Shown here: piece after piece, positions 10,925 to 21,375 of the stretch | How the letters are laid out: each line of letters begins with the position of its first letter | How positions within the stretch are numbered: position 1 is the first letter of the stretch | Origin: Sorex araneus | Lineage: Eukaryota; Chordata; Mammalia; Eulipotyphla; Soricidae | Direction: 5' to 3' | Assembly (NCBI RefSeq): GCF_027595985.1 | Contig: NC_073306.1 | Span: 79,069,977-79,133,976, forward strand | Length of the DNA: 64,000 nt | Notes under the pieces: model-generated | Database searches by the model: none | Seen by the model: the letters and a program-made list of their open reading frames with translations, nothing else | What the model was told of the DNA's origin: nothing | Program-made: the position numbers and the translations under genes

Positions 10925-11955
10925 CTCTAGAATTTTTTTAAAAACTTTTTATTAAATCACCATGTGGAAAGTTACAAAGTTCTCAGGTTTATGTCTCAGT
11001 TATACAATATTCAAACACCCATCCCTTCACCAGTGCCCATATTCCACCACCAAAAGCCCCAGTATACCCCCCGCCCCCACCCCCTACCCCCTACTGTATA
11101 ACTAATGAATTTCACTTCATTTTCTCTTTACCTTGATTACATTCCATATTTCAACACACAACTCACTATAGTTGTTGGAGTTTCCACCCAAGAGAGACAG
11201 ACCTACTACCAAGGAAGCATTTGATAATTAGTTTTCCATTGCTGGGAATGAAGAGATATGGAGCCCCACTGCTACAAGTACATAATTCTTTTTTTTTTCT
11301 TTTTCCTTTTCCCCTTTATTTTTTTCACCCTCATCCCCCATCCTACGCCTCATAGTATGGTGTACGCCACGCCACAACAGCCGGCGTGGGGCTTTTGCTT
11401 AGTTCACAGTCCAGAGAGGTGGCTGCTACATTAATAACCTTCAATATTTCAAAAAAATATTGTTGAAATATTGTGTTATTATTTGGAGTTTCCCCAAGTC
11501 AGACCTGTTCAAAAGGAACCGTTTCACATAGCTGACAATAATAGATGTTAAGTCACGCGGACGGGGCAGCGTCCGCGTGGTTTTGGATTTCTGTATAAAG
11601 TCCAGGGGAAATTCTACCAGAAATTGCATAGCCCAGTTCGCCGTCCCAGTGCAGTTATTAGAAGCTGCGCTGGATGCCCGAAAGTGTTAGGTCTCTGGAA
11701 TCAAAGTCTTTAGGCACAGAGGGTCTGCTTCCCGCTCAGCAGCTCCGAATTTATCTGGGCCGGGGGCGTGCCGGTTACATCCCCTTCCCGTGAGTCCCTG
11801 GGAGCCCCAAGTGTAGAAATCGAGTACCTCTGGGTTAGGATTCTTAAGGATGGCGCCTGCCATGCGGTTGCCACCGCCGCCGTTTTCCGTGCAGGAAGAC
11901 AGGGTGGGGAGGAAAAAAAATCCACCCCTGGGCAGCACAATTTTTATGTGAAAGT
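10925..11955 (-). mobile_element. Composite retroposon: GC-rich module plus L1-like 3' UTR
   Basis: On the minus strand the element runs from a GC-rich module (about 11955-11640, with GGCGGCGGTGGC and GCGCCATCCTTAAG) into an L1-like 3' UTR that ends TTGTAACTTTCCACATGGTG-ATTTAATAAA and an A-rich tail near 10935. The 3' part (10930-11640) matches the 3' UTR of the ORF2-bearing L1 at 32418-32830, including a shared AAGGAAGCATTTGATAAT block. The GC-rich module aligns patchily with 720-1130, but the ORF2 normally upstream is absent. Three hairpins lie in it (11367-11389, 11442-11473, 11554-11579). Target-site duplications were not identified, so the outer ends are approximate. Confidence 0.78.
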
Positions 11956-12115
11956 TTGATAACAGGGTTGTTAAGTCCTTGTCTAAAATTTTTTATTAAG
12001 CTGTTTGTTGCTCAATTGAAATAATACAGTTGAACCATCTGTATATTGCCTTTGTTGAGTTTCGTTGGCTACTATGTTACTTTACGTCCTAGTGGAATTT
12101 CAGTATTGAGGAATT
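11956..12115. other. Short unassigned segment
   Basis: AT-rich, no feature recognised. Confidence 0.3.
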
Positions 12116-12119
12116 TGGA

Positions 12120-12420
12120 GTGTGAATATGAGAAATTGTCCTAGGCTGGCCCCAATGCCCATAGACTTCAGGATCTATGGTCTGGGCCAATGAGTTGACA
12201 TGGTACTGAGTACCTGAAATTATTCACTGGCGTCTCTGCAGAAAATACTTGTGAAGCGGTGGAGTTGGGCTCATGGCATGGCTGCAGCTGGAAAGTAGGG
12301 GAGAGGGTGTGGTGGCTGGGGCTTCAGCACAGTGGGTACTCAGCCTACCTGCCTCCTGAGAGCACCCTAGAGTGTTCAGCCACGGGACTGCTGTTTCCAT
12401 GAGTTTTAGCTGCTTGGCAT
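12120..12420 (+). repeat. GC-rich repeat related to the 61-kb unit
   Basis: The stretch GTGGAGTTGGGCTCATGGC followed by ATGGCTGCAGCTGGA near 12259-12293 parallels GTGGAGAGTGGCTTTGAGC followed by ATGGCTGTGGCTGGA near 61439-61473. Neighbouring sequence is GC-rich and distinct from single-copy flanks. It is probably another copy of the same dispersed sequence; the family is unknown to me. Confidence 0.5.
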
Positions 12421-12480
12421 GTACCTCGTATGAGATTTAGTTGGGAATCCTAAACCACTGGTTTTAAAATTTTCTGCACT

Positions 12481-12657
12481 GGGGCTGGAGAGATGGCACA
12501 GCGGGTAGGGCTTTTGCCTTGCACGCGGCTGACCCAGGTTCAAATCCCAGCATCCCATATGGTCCCCTGAGCACAGCCAGGGGTAATTCCTGAGTGCAGA
12601 GCCAGGAGTAACCCCTGTGCATCGCCAGGTGTGACCCAAAAAGCCAAAAAAAAAAAC
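12481..12657 (+). mobile_element. Body-A SINE, young, complete
   Basis: Complete copy starting GGGGCTGGAGAGATGGCACA, with A box, B box (GGTTCAAATCC), the GCATCCCATATGGTCCCCTG body and an AAAAAGCCAAAA tail. Perfect 11-bp target-site duplication TTTTCTGCACT at 12470-12480 and 12658-12668. Confidence 0.97.
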
Positions 12658-12924
12658 TTTTCTGCACTTGTTGACTGGTACTGGTTGGCAGATTGGTTAA
12701 GTAATACTGGTTAGGATTTTTATGTCAATGCGATACTATAATAGAGCTGTGATTTTTGCATTAATTGAATAACTATTCATATTGATATATGTGAATCTTG
12801 TCCATTTCTTGAATTACTGTAATTCATCATATGGATATACCACATTTTATTTCTAGTAAGGAGCATTTAAGTTACTTTCTGCTTCTTATTCTAAACTGTG
12901 TTAAATGTTGAAATTATGTTCTTT

Positions 12925-13185
12925 GGGGGGCATTTTAAGCTGAGCTCTAAGGACCCCAGAGCTACTCCCAGCAACAATCCTGAGGATGTGATGTTGCTCC
13001 AACTCTGATATGCCAGAGGCTACCAGGGCTGCCCCAACAATGCTCAGGGACTGCAAGTATCACACCAGGTGGTGCTTGAGACTTCTTTGGCTACACTCAG
13101 TGCTCTGGGTGCTGTGAGGTACTAGGAACTCATGCATACCAAATCTGTGCTCCTGACACATATGTTGTCCTCCAGACCCCCAAAA
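12925..13185 (-). mobile_element. Old SINE-like relic
   Basis: Runs from a G-rich start to CCTCCAGACCCCC, with CAATGCTCAGGGACTG and ACACTCAGTGCTCTGGGTGC inside. These echo the reversed SINE body (cacaccCAG.GCTCAGGG) and reversed head (CTCCAGACCCC), but the length (about 260 bp) and middle differ from body A. It may be an older SINE type of this lineage. Confidence 0.45.
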
Positions 13186-13661
13186 TTGACAGATACATTT
13201 TTACTGTAGTTTGTGTCCTTTGCTTTAAGACACGTTGGGTCTAGTGGTTTAGATACGTATTTTGATATTTTGCCTCTGCACTCCAGAGACCCAAGGCTCC
13301 TGGATCTTATCCTTGTTACTTACAGGCCTCCTCATTTCTTCTCTCTTCCAATTCTTCTTTCCTTGGCATTTTCATTTCTGAAATTTAGACTCAGTGTCTG
13401 GCCCACTTATAGTAACTGCCATCTTCTAGACAAATTATTCTATAAGCCACAGATTAATGAGATTATCCGGTATTTGTCCTTGTCCTCCTGACTTCACTTA
13501 TTGTAAGATCATCCAGTTCCATCCAAACTGCAACAAATTGCATGGTTTCCTCATTTCTTCTGGCTGCCAAAACTTATTGTTTGGACAAAAACTCAAAAGA
13601 GAAAGATACAAAATCAAAACTGAAAAATTATTCTTTAAAACTTCAAATAAAATAGAGAAGG

Positions 13662-13808
13662 AGAGCCAGAACAAGAGTCCAGCTGGTAGGGGGCTCGCCT
13701 TGGCACATAACTGACTCCGGCTCAGTGCCTGGCACTTGGCAATCTGCTTTCTTGAGCTCTGCTGGGAGTGATCCCTGAGCACAGCAGGGTGAAGTCCTCA
13801 AACAAAAA
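13662..13808 (+). mobile_element. Diverged body-A SINE
   Basis: Head-like GAGCCAGAACAAGAGTCCAGC..GGTAGGG, then CTTGGCACATAACTGACTCCGG in place of the A/B-box region, then GGGAGTGATCCCTGAGCACAGC and an A-rich AAACAAAAAAGAAACAAAC tail. Internal rearrangement or heavy divergence is evident. Confidence 0.6.
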
Positions 13809-13809
13809 A

Positions 13810-14715
13810 GAAACAAACAAAAAGAAAAGACGACGGAGGTCAGAATTTATCAGTCACATAGGGCTAGACATTTTCAAGCATTCTATTGGCAGTAGCTCTT
13901 TCTTTCTCTTCATAGTCCTTTGTTCTGCTTTTCTTAAACAGCCTGGAAAGGTTTTGGGTGGTCAGTGGGATTATTGTTAGTGCCAGTGTTAGATCAATGT
14001 GCTGGCATGCATTTTCTACTCTCCCCTCCATTCTACCAAAGGCCTCGGGTATTTAATCCCTCTTTTCCAAAAGGGATACAAAATAATTTTCTCAGATAGA
14101 GTAAGAGTTTGTATCAACTAGATCTCTAACTGCAAGTAAGGGAAGAATCCAACTCATGTAGATTAAACCATATAAAAATGTCACAGAAGTTCCAAGGCAA
14201 TGAAGTCCCTAGGATTGGGGTTATTCAGTCACCAGTGTCATTATTAACAATGAAATTCTTTCTACCATTTTTTTTTTGCCATTGTCAAAGTGTTTGCTTT
14301 TCACTTTAGACTCCCTTTCCTTAAGGCTGTGAGATGCTGCAGGATTTCCAGGAATCAGAGCAAGCATGGTAATATCCAATGAAAGAAGAGGGGTTATTTA
14401 TTTCTATGTTTTCATTTAATAAGGAGAGGAAAATTTTCCCATATCTGCAACAGCTGTGCTTCCCTGAAGTCCTGTTGATTAGAATGTGTTTATGCCAAGC
14501 TCCTCACTGGTGAAAAGAACAAGACCAAAATGTGTTTCAGTTAAGCAAATATGTGGAACTTCCTTTTCATCACAGTGACTAAAGCAGGTACTGGAATCTA
14601 GAGAGTGTGGCCCAGTGATGCAAACCATCTTTGAACATAGGACAGACCCCCATATCAAAGATTGTCCCCACTTGAATGCCAATAGTACCCGTATAGAGAC
14701 TGGTTTAGATAAATT
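13810..14715. other. Single-copy DNA, no gene seen
   Basis: About 0.9 kb with no recognised repeat or exon. Open frames at 13768-13980 and 14479-14772 begin or end inside SINEs and are not called. Confidence 0.4.
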
Positions 14716-14726
14716 ATGATTCATCT

Positions 14727-14988
14727 TGGACTGGAGCGATAGCACAGCGGGTAGGGTTTTTGCCTTGCACACAGCCGACCCAGGTTCGATTCCTCCATCC
14801 CTCTCGGAGAGCCTGGCAAGCTACTGAGAGTATCCCGCCCACGCGGCAGAGCCTGGCAAGCTACCCGTGGTGTATTCGATATGCCAAAAACAGTAACAAC
14901 AAGTCTCACAATGGAGATATTACTGGTGCCCGCTCAAGCAAATCGATGAACAATGGGACGAGAGTACAGTGCAGTGCTCTGACCCGGC
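14727..14988 (+). mobile_element. Body-B SINE, complete
   Basis: Full head (TGGACTGGAGCGATAGCACA, GGTTCGATTCC) followed by the body-B motifs: two GAGCCTGGCAAGCTAC copies about 45 bp apart, GTATTCGATATGCC, AACAGTAACA, TCTCACAATGGAGA, TACTGGTGCCCGCTC and a 3' end of GTACAGTGCAGTGCTC instead of poly(A). Perfect 11-bp target-site duplication ATGATTCATCT at 14716-14726 and 14989-14999. This is the reference copy for the family in this window. Confidence 0.97.
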
Positions 14989-14999
14989 ATGATTCATCT

Positions 15000-15424
15000 G
15001 ATGGAGACATAAAGCATAGACCAGGATCTTAATTTTCTTGAAACCTGTGACTGAATAGTGTGAGGATGAGTGTGACTTCCTTTATAGTACTGGTGATTTA
15101 TTATAAAGAAGGAAGGGACCATATAAAGAACCATACCTCATGAGATTCAGCTCTGCACTTTTGGGGCTTGCTTAGAATAAAGAGACCTGACACAGATCAC
15201 GTAGATCATATGGCTGGTATCCCATGATTTGCTTACACATAGGTATTAGATATATTCAATATTATATGTAAAATTCCAAACTGTAGTAGCTTTGAAATAT
15301 GTATCCCAAGTCACCATAAAGAATAATTTTAATATGTATACACATTCCTATTTACTCTCATATAGAGACTAAAACTTACAACTATGTGATAATCATCCTT
15401 GTAATAAAGTATACTCAAATAAAA
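15000..15424. other. Single-copy DNA
   Basis: No repeat or gene recognised. Confidence 0.35.
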
Positions 15425-15545
15425 TTCATTCACTAATCTGTTCAACAGAAATTTATTGAGCACTGACACAGGGTTTCTTGTATTATCCCTACATAACTAG
15501 GAAACCAGTGGTGAAACTTACATTACAGTTGAAAGGAGGAGAAAA
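15425..15545 (-). mobile_element. L2 3'-end fragment
   Basis: Contains ATTCATTCACTAATCTGTTC and AGAAATTTATTGAGCACTGAC, the reversed L2 3' end (normally '...caataaatatttgttgaatgaat' on the sense strand), followed by decayed 'ctaggaaacCAGTGGTGAA' and CTTACATTACAGTTG blocks in the proper order. Confidence 0.6.
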
Positions 15546-15682
15546 CTTTTGCAGGAAGATGAACAGTATTATATGAAGTTGTTTATAACTCTGGAGTTGA
15601 TGTTCATGATAAAAGTTTTTTACCCAAAACACTTCAAAAATTCCCAAAGAGAAGTGAAATATCAACACTAAATAAAAATGGA

Positions 15683-15875
15683 GGGGCTGGAGCAATAGCA
15701 CAGCGGGTAGGGCATTTGCTTTGTACGCGGCTGACCTGGGTTCGAATCCCAGCATCCCATATGGTCCCCTGAGCACTGCCAGGAGTAATTCTTTAGTGCA
15801 TGAGCCAGGAGTAAGCCCTGTGCATCGCCGAGTGTGAGCCAAAAACAAAACAAAACAAAACAAAACAAAACCAAA
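15683..15875 (+). mobile_element. Body-A SINE, young
   Basis: Near-complete: GGGGCTGGAGCAATAGCACA head, GGTTCGAATCCCAGCATCCC, GTCCCCTGAGCACTGCCAGG, and a tail of AAAAC units (AAAACAAAACAAAAC). A clean target-site duplication was not identified. Confidence 0.95.
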
Positions 15876-17375
15876 AAACAGGAATGTCCCAAATATGTAG
15901 GAGTATAGAAAGGCATAAAGCTAAAGTCTGGAGTCAAATAGTCTGCTGATAAATAGGACAAAAAAGAAGAATTCCATTCCTCTAGGAATGGAATTGACCC
16001 AATTATGGGGGATAGGTTTGGCACTAATTTACAGAAATTAGATCTGGTTAGATTCAAAGAGTCTAACTAGATATATAGATTTAGTAGTAAATTTTATATG
16101 AGTCTTTATTTGGAGAAAAAAGATAGGTTGGGAATAAAGACATATACATGTGAAGAAGAGCTTAATTTTATAATTTGGAGAATATAGGATAGCAAAATCC
16201 TTAATCTAAGCAATTCACAAAATACAGACAGTGTAGTTTGGGTAAATAGTTAGGATGATATCAGAGACCAGTTTTTGGTCCAAGTAACAGATTGTTTTTA
16301 TAACAATGAGTTTTAATTCTAAGTTCTTTGCAGTGGCATTGACATTATTAATACCGTTATTACCATATTTGATAGATCCTTCAAAACCATAAAAAAAGAC
16401 CAAGACATGGATGTCTAGCTAACAATTTTTTGTTTCATTGTCTCATAAGGGTAAACCAGATGTAGTGATTTCTAAAATAAGCATACATAAAGCCCCATTG
16501 CAAGTTGCTTTCATCAAGTTGGAAAGTCTCAAAGACAGCTTTTCCAAAAGCTTTGAAACTGCAAATACTTCTCAGAATTTCTACTGCCATGTTAATGCTA
16601 TTACCCAAAGTTCTTTTCCTGAACATAAATGAGTTTCTAAGTCATTTTTGAAAGTGAATGTAGCTATATACAGTCATAGTTATAAGAAAATTCAATCTGT
16701 TGATATCTTCATGGTAGAGTCTATATATCATTTACACTTCACTTCCCTGTGGGTGGAAAAGCTTTTTTCATGGTTTATTTAGCAGAAAGTCATTTTGATC
16801 AGCAAGATGAGTAATACTTTACAGCTGTTTGCAATTACTGCTTCTGCTCTGCCAGGAGTTTTAACTATTATACAAACTGAAATACCAAATGAGTTGAGGC
16901 AAGATGGGGAGAAGAGAAATGCATATTTCATAGTCCATTCATGTCAAAAAATTGTCCATAACTTTTAAAAAACTTGATGTTTTAAATTCAAAGTGAACAC
17001 CTCTAGATAATTTCTAATTATCTTTCTAATTCAAAAGCTGTTGTTTAATCAAAAAAGGAAAGTACAATTCTTAATATTACATTCCCTCTGACTAAAGCTA
17101 AGTCACCATCACTTAAATTCTACATAGGTAAGAAACCAGTTAAGTAGGAAAAAGAATATAAGCCTCAAAATGATCTAGATATCTCTTAGTTAAAATGTTT
17201 CCTGGGAAAACACAGCAATTAAAGCATTTCCATTATAAGGAGAATAAAATGACCTAAGGTATTTTTCCCTCTTGTTTAACATAAACTTGGTTTAGCAAAT
17301 GCATATCTTTAGGGAGTAGGGAGCCCTTTGTTAATTGTAAATTAGGTTAGTGAGTAACTAACTTTGGAAGAGTAA
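15876..17375. other. Single-copy DNA, no gene seen
   Basis: About 1.5 kb. Contains a perfect hairpin, AATTCCATTCC/GGAATGGAATT with a 4-nt loop (15970-15995). Overlapping opposite-strand frames at 16435-16632 cancel each other as gene candidates. Otherwise AT-rich without recognised elements. Confidence 0.45.
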
Positions 17376-17379
17376 GAGT

Positions 17380-17575
17380 CTGGAATTAGGGGCCAAACCT
17401 AGGTTCAAATTCTGACTCCCACTTCCTATCTGTGATTTTAGGCAAGTTTCTTAATGTGACACAAATGTGAAATAATGCTACTTATCTACCTCATGAGTTA
17501 CTGTGAGATTTTCATGAGATGATCCATAAACGGAGCTTAACACATTACCAAGTGCAAGTAAAATTAATATGAAAA
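17380..17575 (+). mobile_element. MIR element
   Basis: Motifs follow MIR in order: GTCTGGAATTAGGG, CCTAGGTTCAAATTCTGACTCC (the tRNA-derived B-box area), CACTTCCTATCTGTGA, TAGGCAAGTTTCTTAATGTG, ATGCTACTTATCTACCTCATGAG, TTACTGTGAGATTTTCATGAG, GAGCTTAACACATTACCAAG. Among the better-preserved MIRs here. Confidence 0.78.
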
Positions 17576-18650
17576 TTTGTACAAGATATTTCTAAAAGTA
17601 TTCTTTATTATTTTAGTGTCCACATAAATACATATCCTTCCCAAACCTGCCAACATGATTCTTGGTTTCCTGGACTCACATCAAAGGTGTTTCACTTAAC
17701 ACTTTATTCTCTCTCTCTCTCTGAAGGAAATAAGTCCAGTGGGGAAAACACTTGGAATTAGTTCTAATTGTCTTAATTGGGTCTTATGCCCATCCCAGAA
17801 CTAGCCGGATGCTTCAGTCTGATTGACCAGACTTATGTAGCATGACCACCTCCTGGGACAAGGACAATGAATCACCTAACTTAATTGATTCACATGAGCT
17901 TACCAAGTTAATCTCTAAGCAAAATATGAGTGCTACTTCCAAAAACAACAATAGAGCTAGAACAAATAAAGATATGAAATATCTTTGTAGGCATGCCTGT
18001 CACCTCAGCAACTGACTAGAGGATTGCAAAGATTCAGATTGCAATGATTTGTTGAAATGCTTCACCTAGTCAAATTGTCCTCTTCAAACTGAAACAACTT
18101 ATAAAACTTGACTACATCCAAAAGCTAGCTCCAGTGAAAGGGTAATGCAATGTATTATTAAAACATATTAATGATTAATAGCTACTCTTTGGGATATCCT
18201 GCTCTTCGCTTAGGAGAAGATGTTATATGATAGATGAGCAATTGATCAAAAGGTCAGAAGGTTTTAGGCATTCTTGTGAGGTGGTAGCTCAGGAGAACTG
18301 CTAAGTATATCTTGAGATTTTTCTGTAGGTATCAATAAAGCAAGGTTTTAGTTCCCAAACATTGACCTGAGTTCCAGTTTAGCGAACTTTGTTTCTTCTA
18401 TTCACATTTAGCTCCAGTATTTTCAAATGGAGGTTAATGCAAGATGACCCAAAGGATAAGGATAGGAAAGATAACTTTTCTCTATATATCTTGTGATGCA
18501 TAAGTAATATAAATGTAGTACAACACAGAGATGAAGACAATGCGGTATAAAGTTCTATTTATGAATATAAGTGAAATACATGTAAGATTAGGATATTATT
18601 TCTGATTTAATTTTCTCTTACATAGATAGTCAGGGAATTCAGAAAGATTC
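17576..18650. other. Single-copy DNA, no gene seen
   Basis: About 1.1 kb, AT-rich, with a short (CT)n run at 17709-17722. No recognised element. Confidence 0.4.
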
Positions 18651-18654
18651 AGAC

Positions 18655-18850
18655 ATATCCTACAAGAGTGTCAGCTACATGCCAGGCATTATATCCACTG
18701 TTTTCTCAAGTATTGTGTTCTTTAATCCTCATGAGTATTCTGGGAGAAGGATAATATTTTTCCCATTCTATAGATGAAGAAATTAAAGTCAGAAACCACA
18801 ATCACAGACCTTTTCCTCTTTGGCAGGGAAATGGATCCAATTCTTCAAAT
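18655..18850 (-). mobile_element. MIR element
   Basis: Reversed MIR: GCTACATGCCAGGCATTATATC, TTCTTTAATCCTCATGAGTATTC, GGATAATATTTTTCCCATTCTATAG, GATGAAGAAATTAAAGTCAG, then ACCACAATCACAGACC. Motif order and spacing are right. Confidence 0.68.
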
Positions 18851-18882
18851 TTCAATTTCTTCACTTTAGTCCTCTTTTAAAA

Positions 18883-18907
18883 ATTATTATTATTATTATT
18901 ATTATTT
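18883..18907 (+). repeat. (TTA)n tail of L1
   Basis: About eight ATT/TTA units immediately before the reversed L1 3' end; the reverse strand reads as an (AAT)n tail, a common decay product of L1 poly(A). Confidence 0.85.
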
Positions 18908-19608
18908 TATTAAGTCAGTGTGAGATAGACACTTACAAAGCTGTTATGATTCAGTTTTAGTTATACAGTGTTTCAACACCCATCCCTCCACCAGTGTACA
19001 TTTCCCCAAACCAGTGTCGCCAATTTCCATCCCATCACCCCCCACCTCCCATACTCCACTCTGCTTTTACAGCAGGTGCTTTTCTTCTTCTTTTTTCTTC
19101 CTTCTTTTTTCTTTTCTTCAGTTACAAACTTATGAGCTTTCATGTTTGCATTTCGTTCACATCCCTCCACCAGTGATTTTGGGCACTGTTTTGCAATACT
19201 AATACTGAAAGTTATCATGTATATCCCTTTACTTCCTTTTAGCATTCAGTTCTTGTACAGTGTGATTATTTCCAGCTATTATTGTCATGTTGGTCCCTTC
19301 TCTATCTTACCCATCCTCTGCCCCACACACCTTTGTTTCATTCCAATAATTGACCAGCCCCTAATCCATGTTTTCTCTGGCTGTGAATATTAGTCTTCTA
19401 ATATATATTTGTATATATATGTCTGTGATATAGATATATTTGTGATATATATATTTGTGAGATATACATATCTCACAAATGAATTCAGTCATTCTATACT
19501 TTTTCCTCTCCTTCTGAACTCATTTCATTCAGCATGATACTGTCCATTCCATCCATTTACAGGAAAATTTCATGACTTTATGTTTCCTGACAGCTACATA
19601 GCATTTCA
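18905..19608 (-). mobile_element. L1 3' end with internal AT repeat
   Basis: Reversed L1 3' UTR: ATTAAGTCAGTGTGAGATAG, GTTTCAACACCCATCCCTCC, ACCAGTGTACATTTCCCC, a pyrimidine-rich block, CCAGTGATTTTGGGCACTG, then after a TATA-rich insert (19395-19480) CTCATTTCATTCAGCATGATAC and AGCTACATAGCATTTCATTG, which belong just downstream of ORF2. The neighbouring body-A SINE begins exactly where L1 would continue. Confidence 0.8.
19453..19480. repeat. Near-perfect palindrome in AT repeat
   Basis: ATTTGTGAGATAT and its reverse complement separated by AC: 13-bp arms, 2-nt centre. Sits at the end of a TATA/TGTGATA-rich microsatellite inside the L1 3' UTR. Confidence 0.9.
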
Positions 19609-19776
19609 TTGTTTATTTTGGGGTCACATCCAGTGATGCACAGGGATTACTCCTGGCTTTGCACTCAGGAATTACTCCTGGCAGTGCTCAGGGGACCATA
19701 TGGGATGCTGGGGATCGAACCTAGGTTGACCGCATGCAAGGCAAATGCCCTACCTGCTGTACTATCACTCCAGCCC
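19609..19776 (-). mobile_element. Body-A SINE
   Basis: Reversed copy: TTTTGGGGTCACATCCAG, GATTACTCCTGGC, CTCAGGGGACCATATGGGATG, GATCGAACCTAGG, ending ACTATCACTCCAGCCC. Inserted at the edge of L1 sequence. Confidence 0.95.
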
Positions 19777-20185
19777 TGTCTATTCCTCTTTATACAAAAC
19801 AAAATGTTTCTCAAATCTAGCTGGATTGACTTTCCAAGTATTATAGCTAAAATTATTTTTGTATATTTTTAAATAATATTACATTGAATTTACATAACTA
19901 GGTAAAAATTCTGAGTACTGATCTATCCCCCTTCCCAGAAAAATAGGCCGCAAAAGCACAGACTACTAGAATTAGGAAGGTGTCAAATTCTCTAAAAATG
20001 GGATTATGACCTATGCCTAGTTATTGGAACTTATGTGTTTTTGACTACTGTCTAGTGTTCTAGGAGAGCAAATTCTGTTGAGCTGGAAGAAGCTGCCTAT
20101 AGTCTTTGAATTTTAATGTTATAGTTATGATGATAGGCATAAATATAATTACTATAAGTTTAGATAAGTTTTATTCAACTTTATT
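19777..20185. other. Single-copy DNA
   Basis: AT-rich, nothing recognised. Confidence 0.35.
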
Positions 20186-20189
20186 CAGC

Positions 20190-20312
20190 CTTTTCCATAT
20201 AATAAAAATGATAAAAATAGCATCTACTACAAAGGGTCATTGTGACAAAAATTGAGAAATACATGTAGAACAACTAATGCAAAGTTTGGCCCATGGCAAA
20301 ATGATAGTCATA
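20190..20312 (+). mobile_element. Possible MIR 3' fragment
   Basis: AGGGTCATTGTGACAAAAATTGAG, AATACATGTAGAACAACTAATGC and AAGTTTGGCCCATGG follow the order of the MIR 3' half (ggttgttgtgaggattaaatg ... gcgcttagaacagtgcctggcac). Diverged. Confidence 0.45.
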
Positions 20313-21010
20313 TTGTTTGTAATACTACTAGTATTAAAACTATTAGTATTGCTAAATATTGATCAGATATAAATCTTTGTTAGAGGAGAGAAATGCATGA
20401 ATTTATTTTATCAAGATATTGCATGCTAATTGAATGAACTCATAGGCAATTCAATACACATGGCGGTGAGGAGGATATAGGAAGAAGGAAGGAAAGTTAG
20501 TTGAGGAACAAAGTCATATTTTTGTCATTAGATGGATTATTTCCGCTAAAAAAAAGGGTTATTTTAATGGTAATGGGTGGTGATGAGGTACATGTAAGAC
20601 ATATCTTTATAATTCTTATGTTCTGATAGAACTTTGGAGAGACAGGAAGAGGGCAGCCTTCCCATGCAGGGCCATGAGCCTATGCAGTGTGGACCAGGGC
20701 ATCTTTATCACCGACCTGACCACTTCTAGAAGCTGCAGGAGGCCCCAAAGGTTTGGGTGCTTGGGCTTCTTTACCCACTGTAGAACATTTCTACTCAATT
20801 ACTTAGAGCAATTCCTTTGTAATAATTAGGATTTGGAAGTGTGTGTTGGTATAGCATTGTAGTAGAATTTTGGATATTTATTTGACCTCTCTGCAGTTTA
20901 GTTTTTCACCTATTAAGAAAAAAGGTATGCCAGCTTTTTATAAGATGATCTTTAGAATTCAGAGAGAATTTGTATATGACAAGAACCCTGATAGTGATAG
21001 ACAAGTTGGA
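20313..21010. other. Single-copy DNA, no gene seen
   Basis: A GC-richer island at 20640-20790 holds a 60-codon minus-strand frame without motifs. No recognised repeat. Confidence 0.35.
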
Positions 21011-21014
21011 ACAT

Positions 21015-21240
21015 ATAATTATTAGAAGACAGAGCACTGGGTAGGGGAAAGAGCTTAGATTTTGGAGTCAGAAATACTAGATCTTTAATCTACGGTATGC
21101 TATCCCTTGCTTGTACTTTGAAGAAGTTATCTAAAACTCTGTTTCTATATCTTATCTTTAAATGTCCTGTCTACTTTTCAGTGTGCAAAGTGAATAATTG
21201 CTATTGTTACATTTAACAAGCTTCTAATGTATGACAGAGC
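21015..21240 (+). mobile_element. MIR element
   Basis: AGAGCACTGGGTAGGGGAAAG, GCTTAGATTTTGGAGTCAGA, then a decayed B-box area, TTGAAGAAGTTATCTAAAACTC, TGTTTCTATATCTTATC and AAGTGAATAATTGCTATTG follow MIR order (head, 'gaccttgggcaagttacttaacctc', 'cctcagtttcctcatctgta'). Confidence 0.62.
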
Positions 21241-21244
21241 ACTT

Positions 21245-21375
21245 GAAATTCAAAATGATCCAGTTTCTGATCCTAAGAAATTAACCATCTAATAAAAGTG
21301 ACAAGCTCATAGACATGAATAGAATGAGGTTTGGGAGTGTTAGCATTGGTAGGTACAAAGTGCTATGCATGTAGA
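21245..21375 (-). mobile_element. Possible L2 fragment
   Basis: CAGTTTCTGATCCTAAGAAATT and AACCATCTAATAAAAGTGAC, then AGGTACAAAGTGCTATGCATG resemble the reversed L2 stretch that reads 'ccctgccctcaaggagcttacagtctagtgggg ... aagtgctatga'. Weak. Confidence 0.4.

Noticed and set aside
12481-12560. tRNA gene call from the intact A and B boxes
   Set aside because: The boxes belong to SINE heads; no cloverleaf with paired acceptor stem is present, and the element has a SINE body and target-site duplication.
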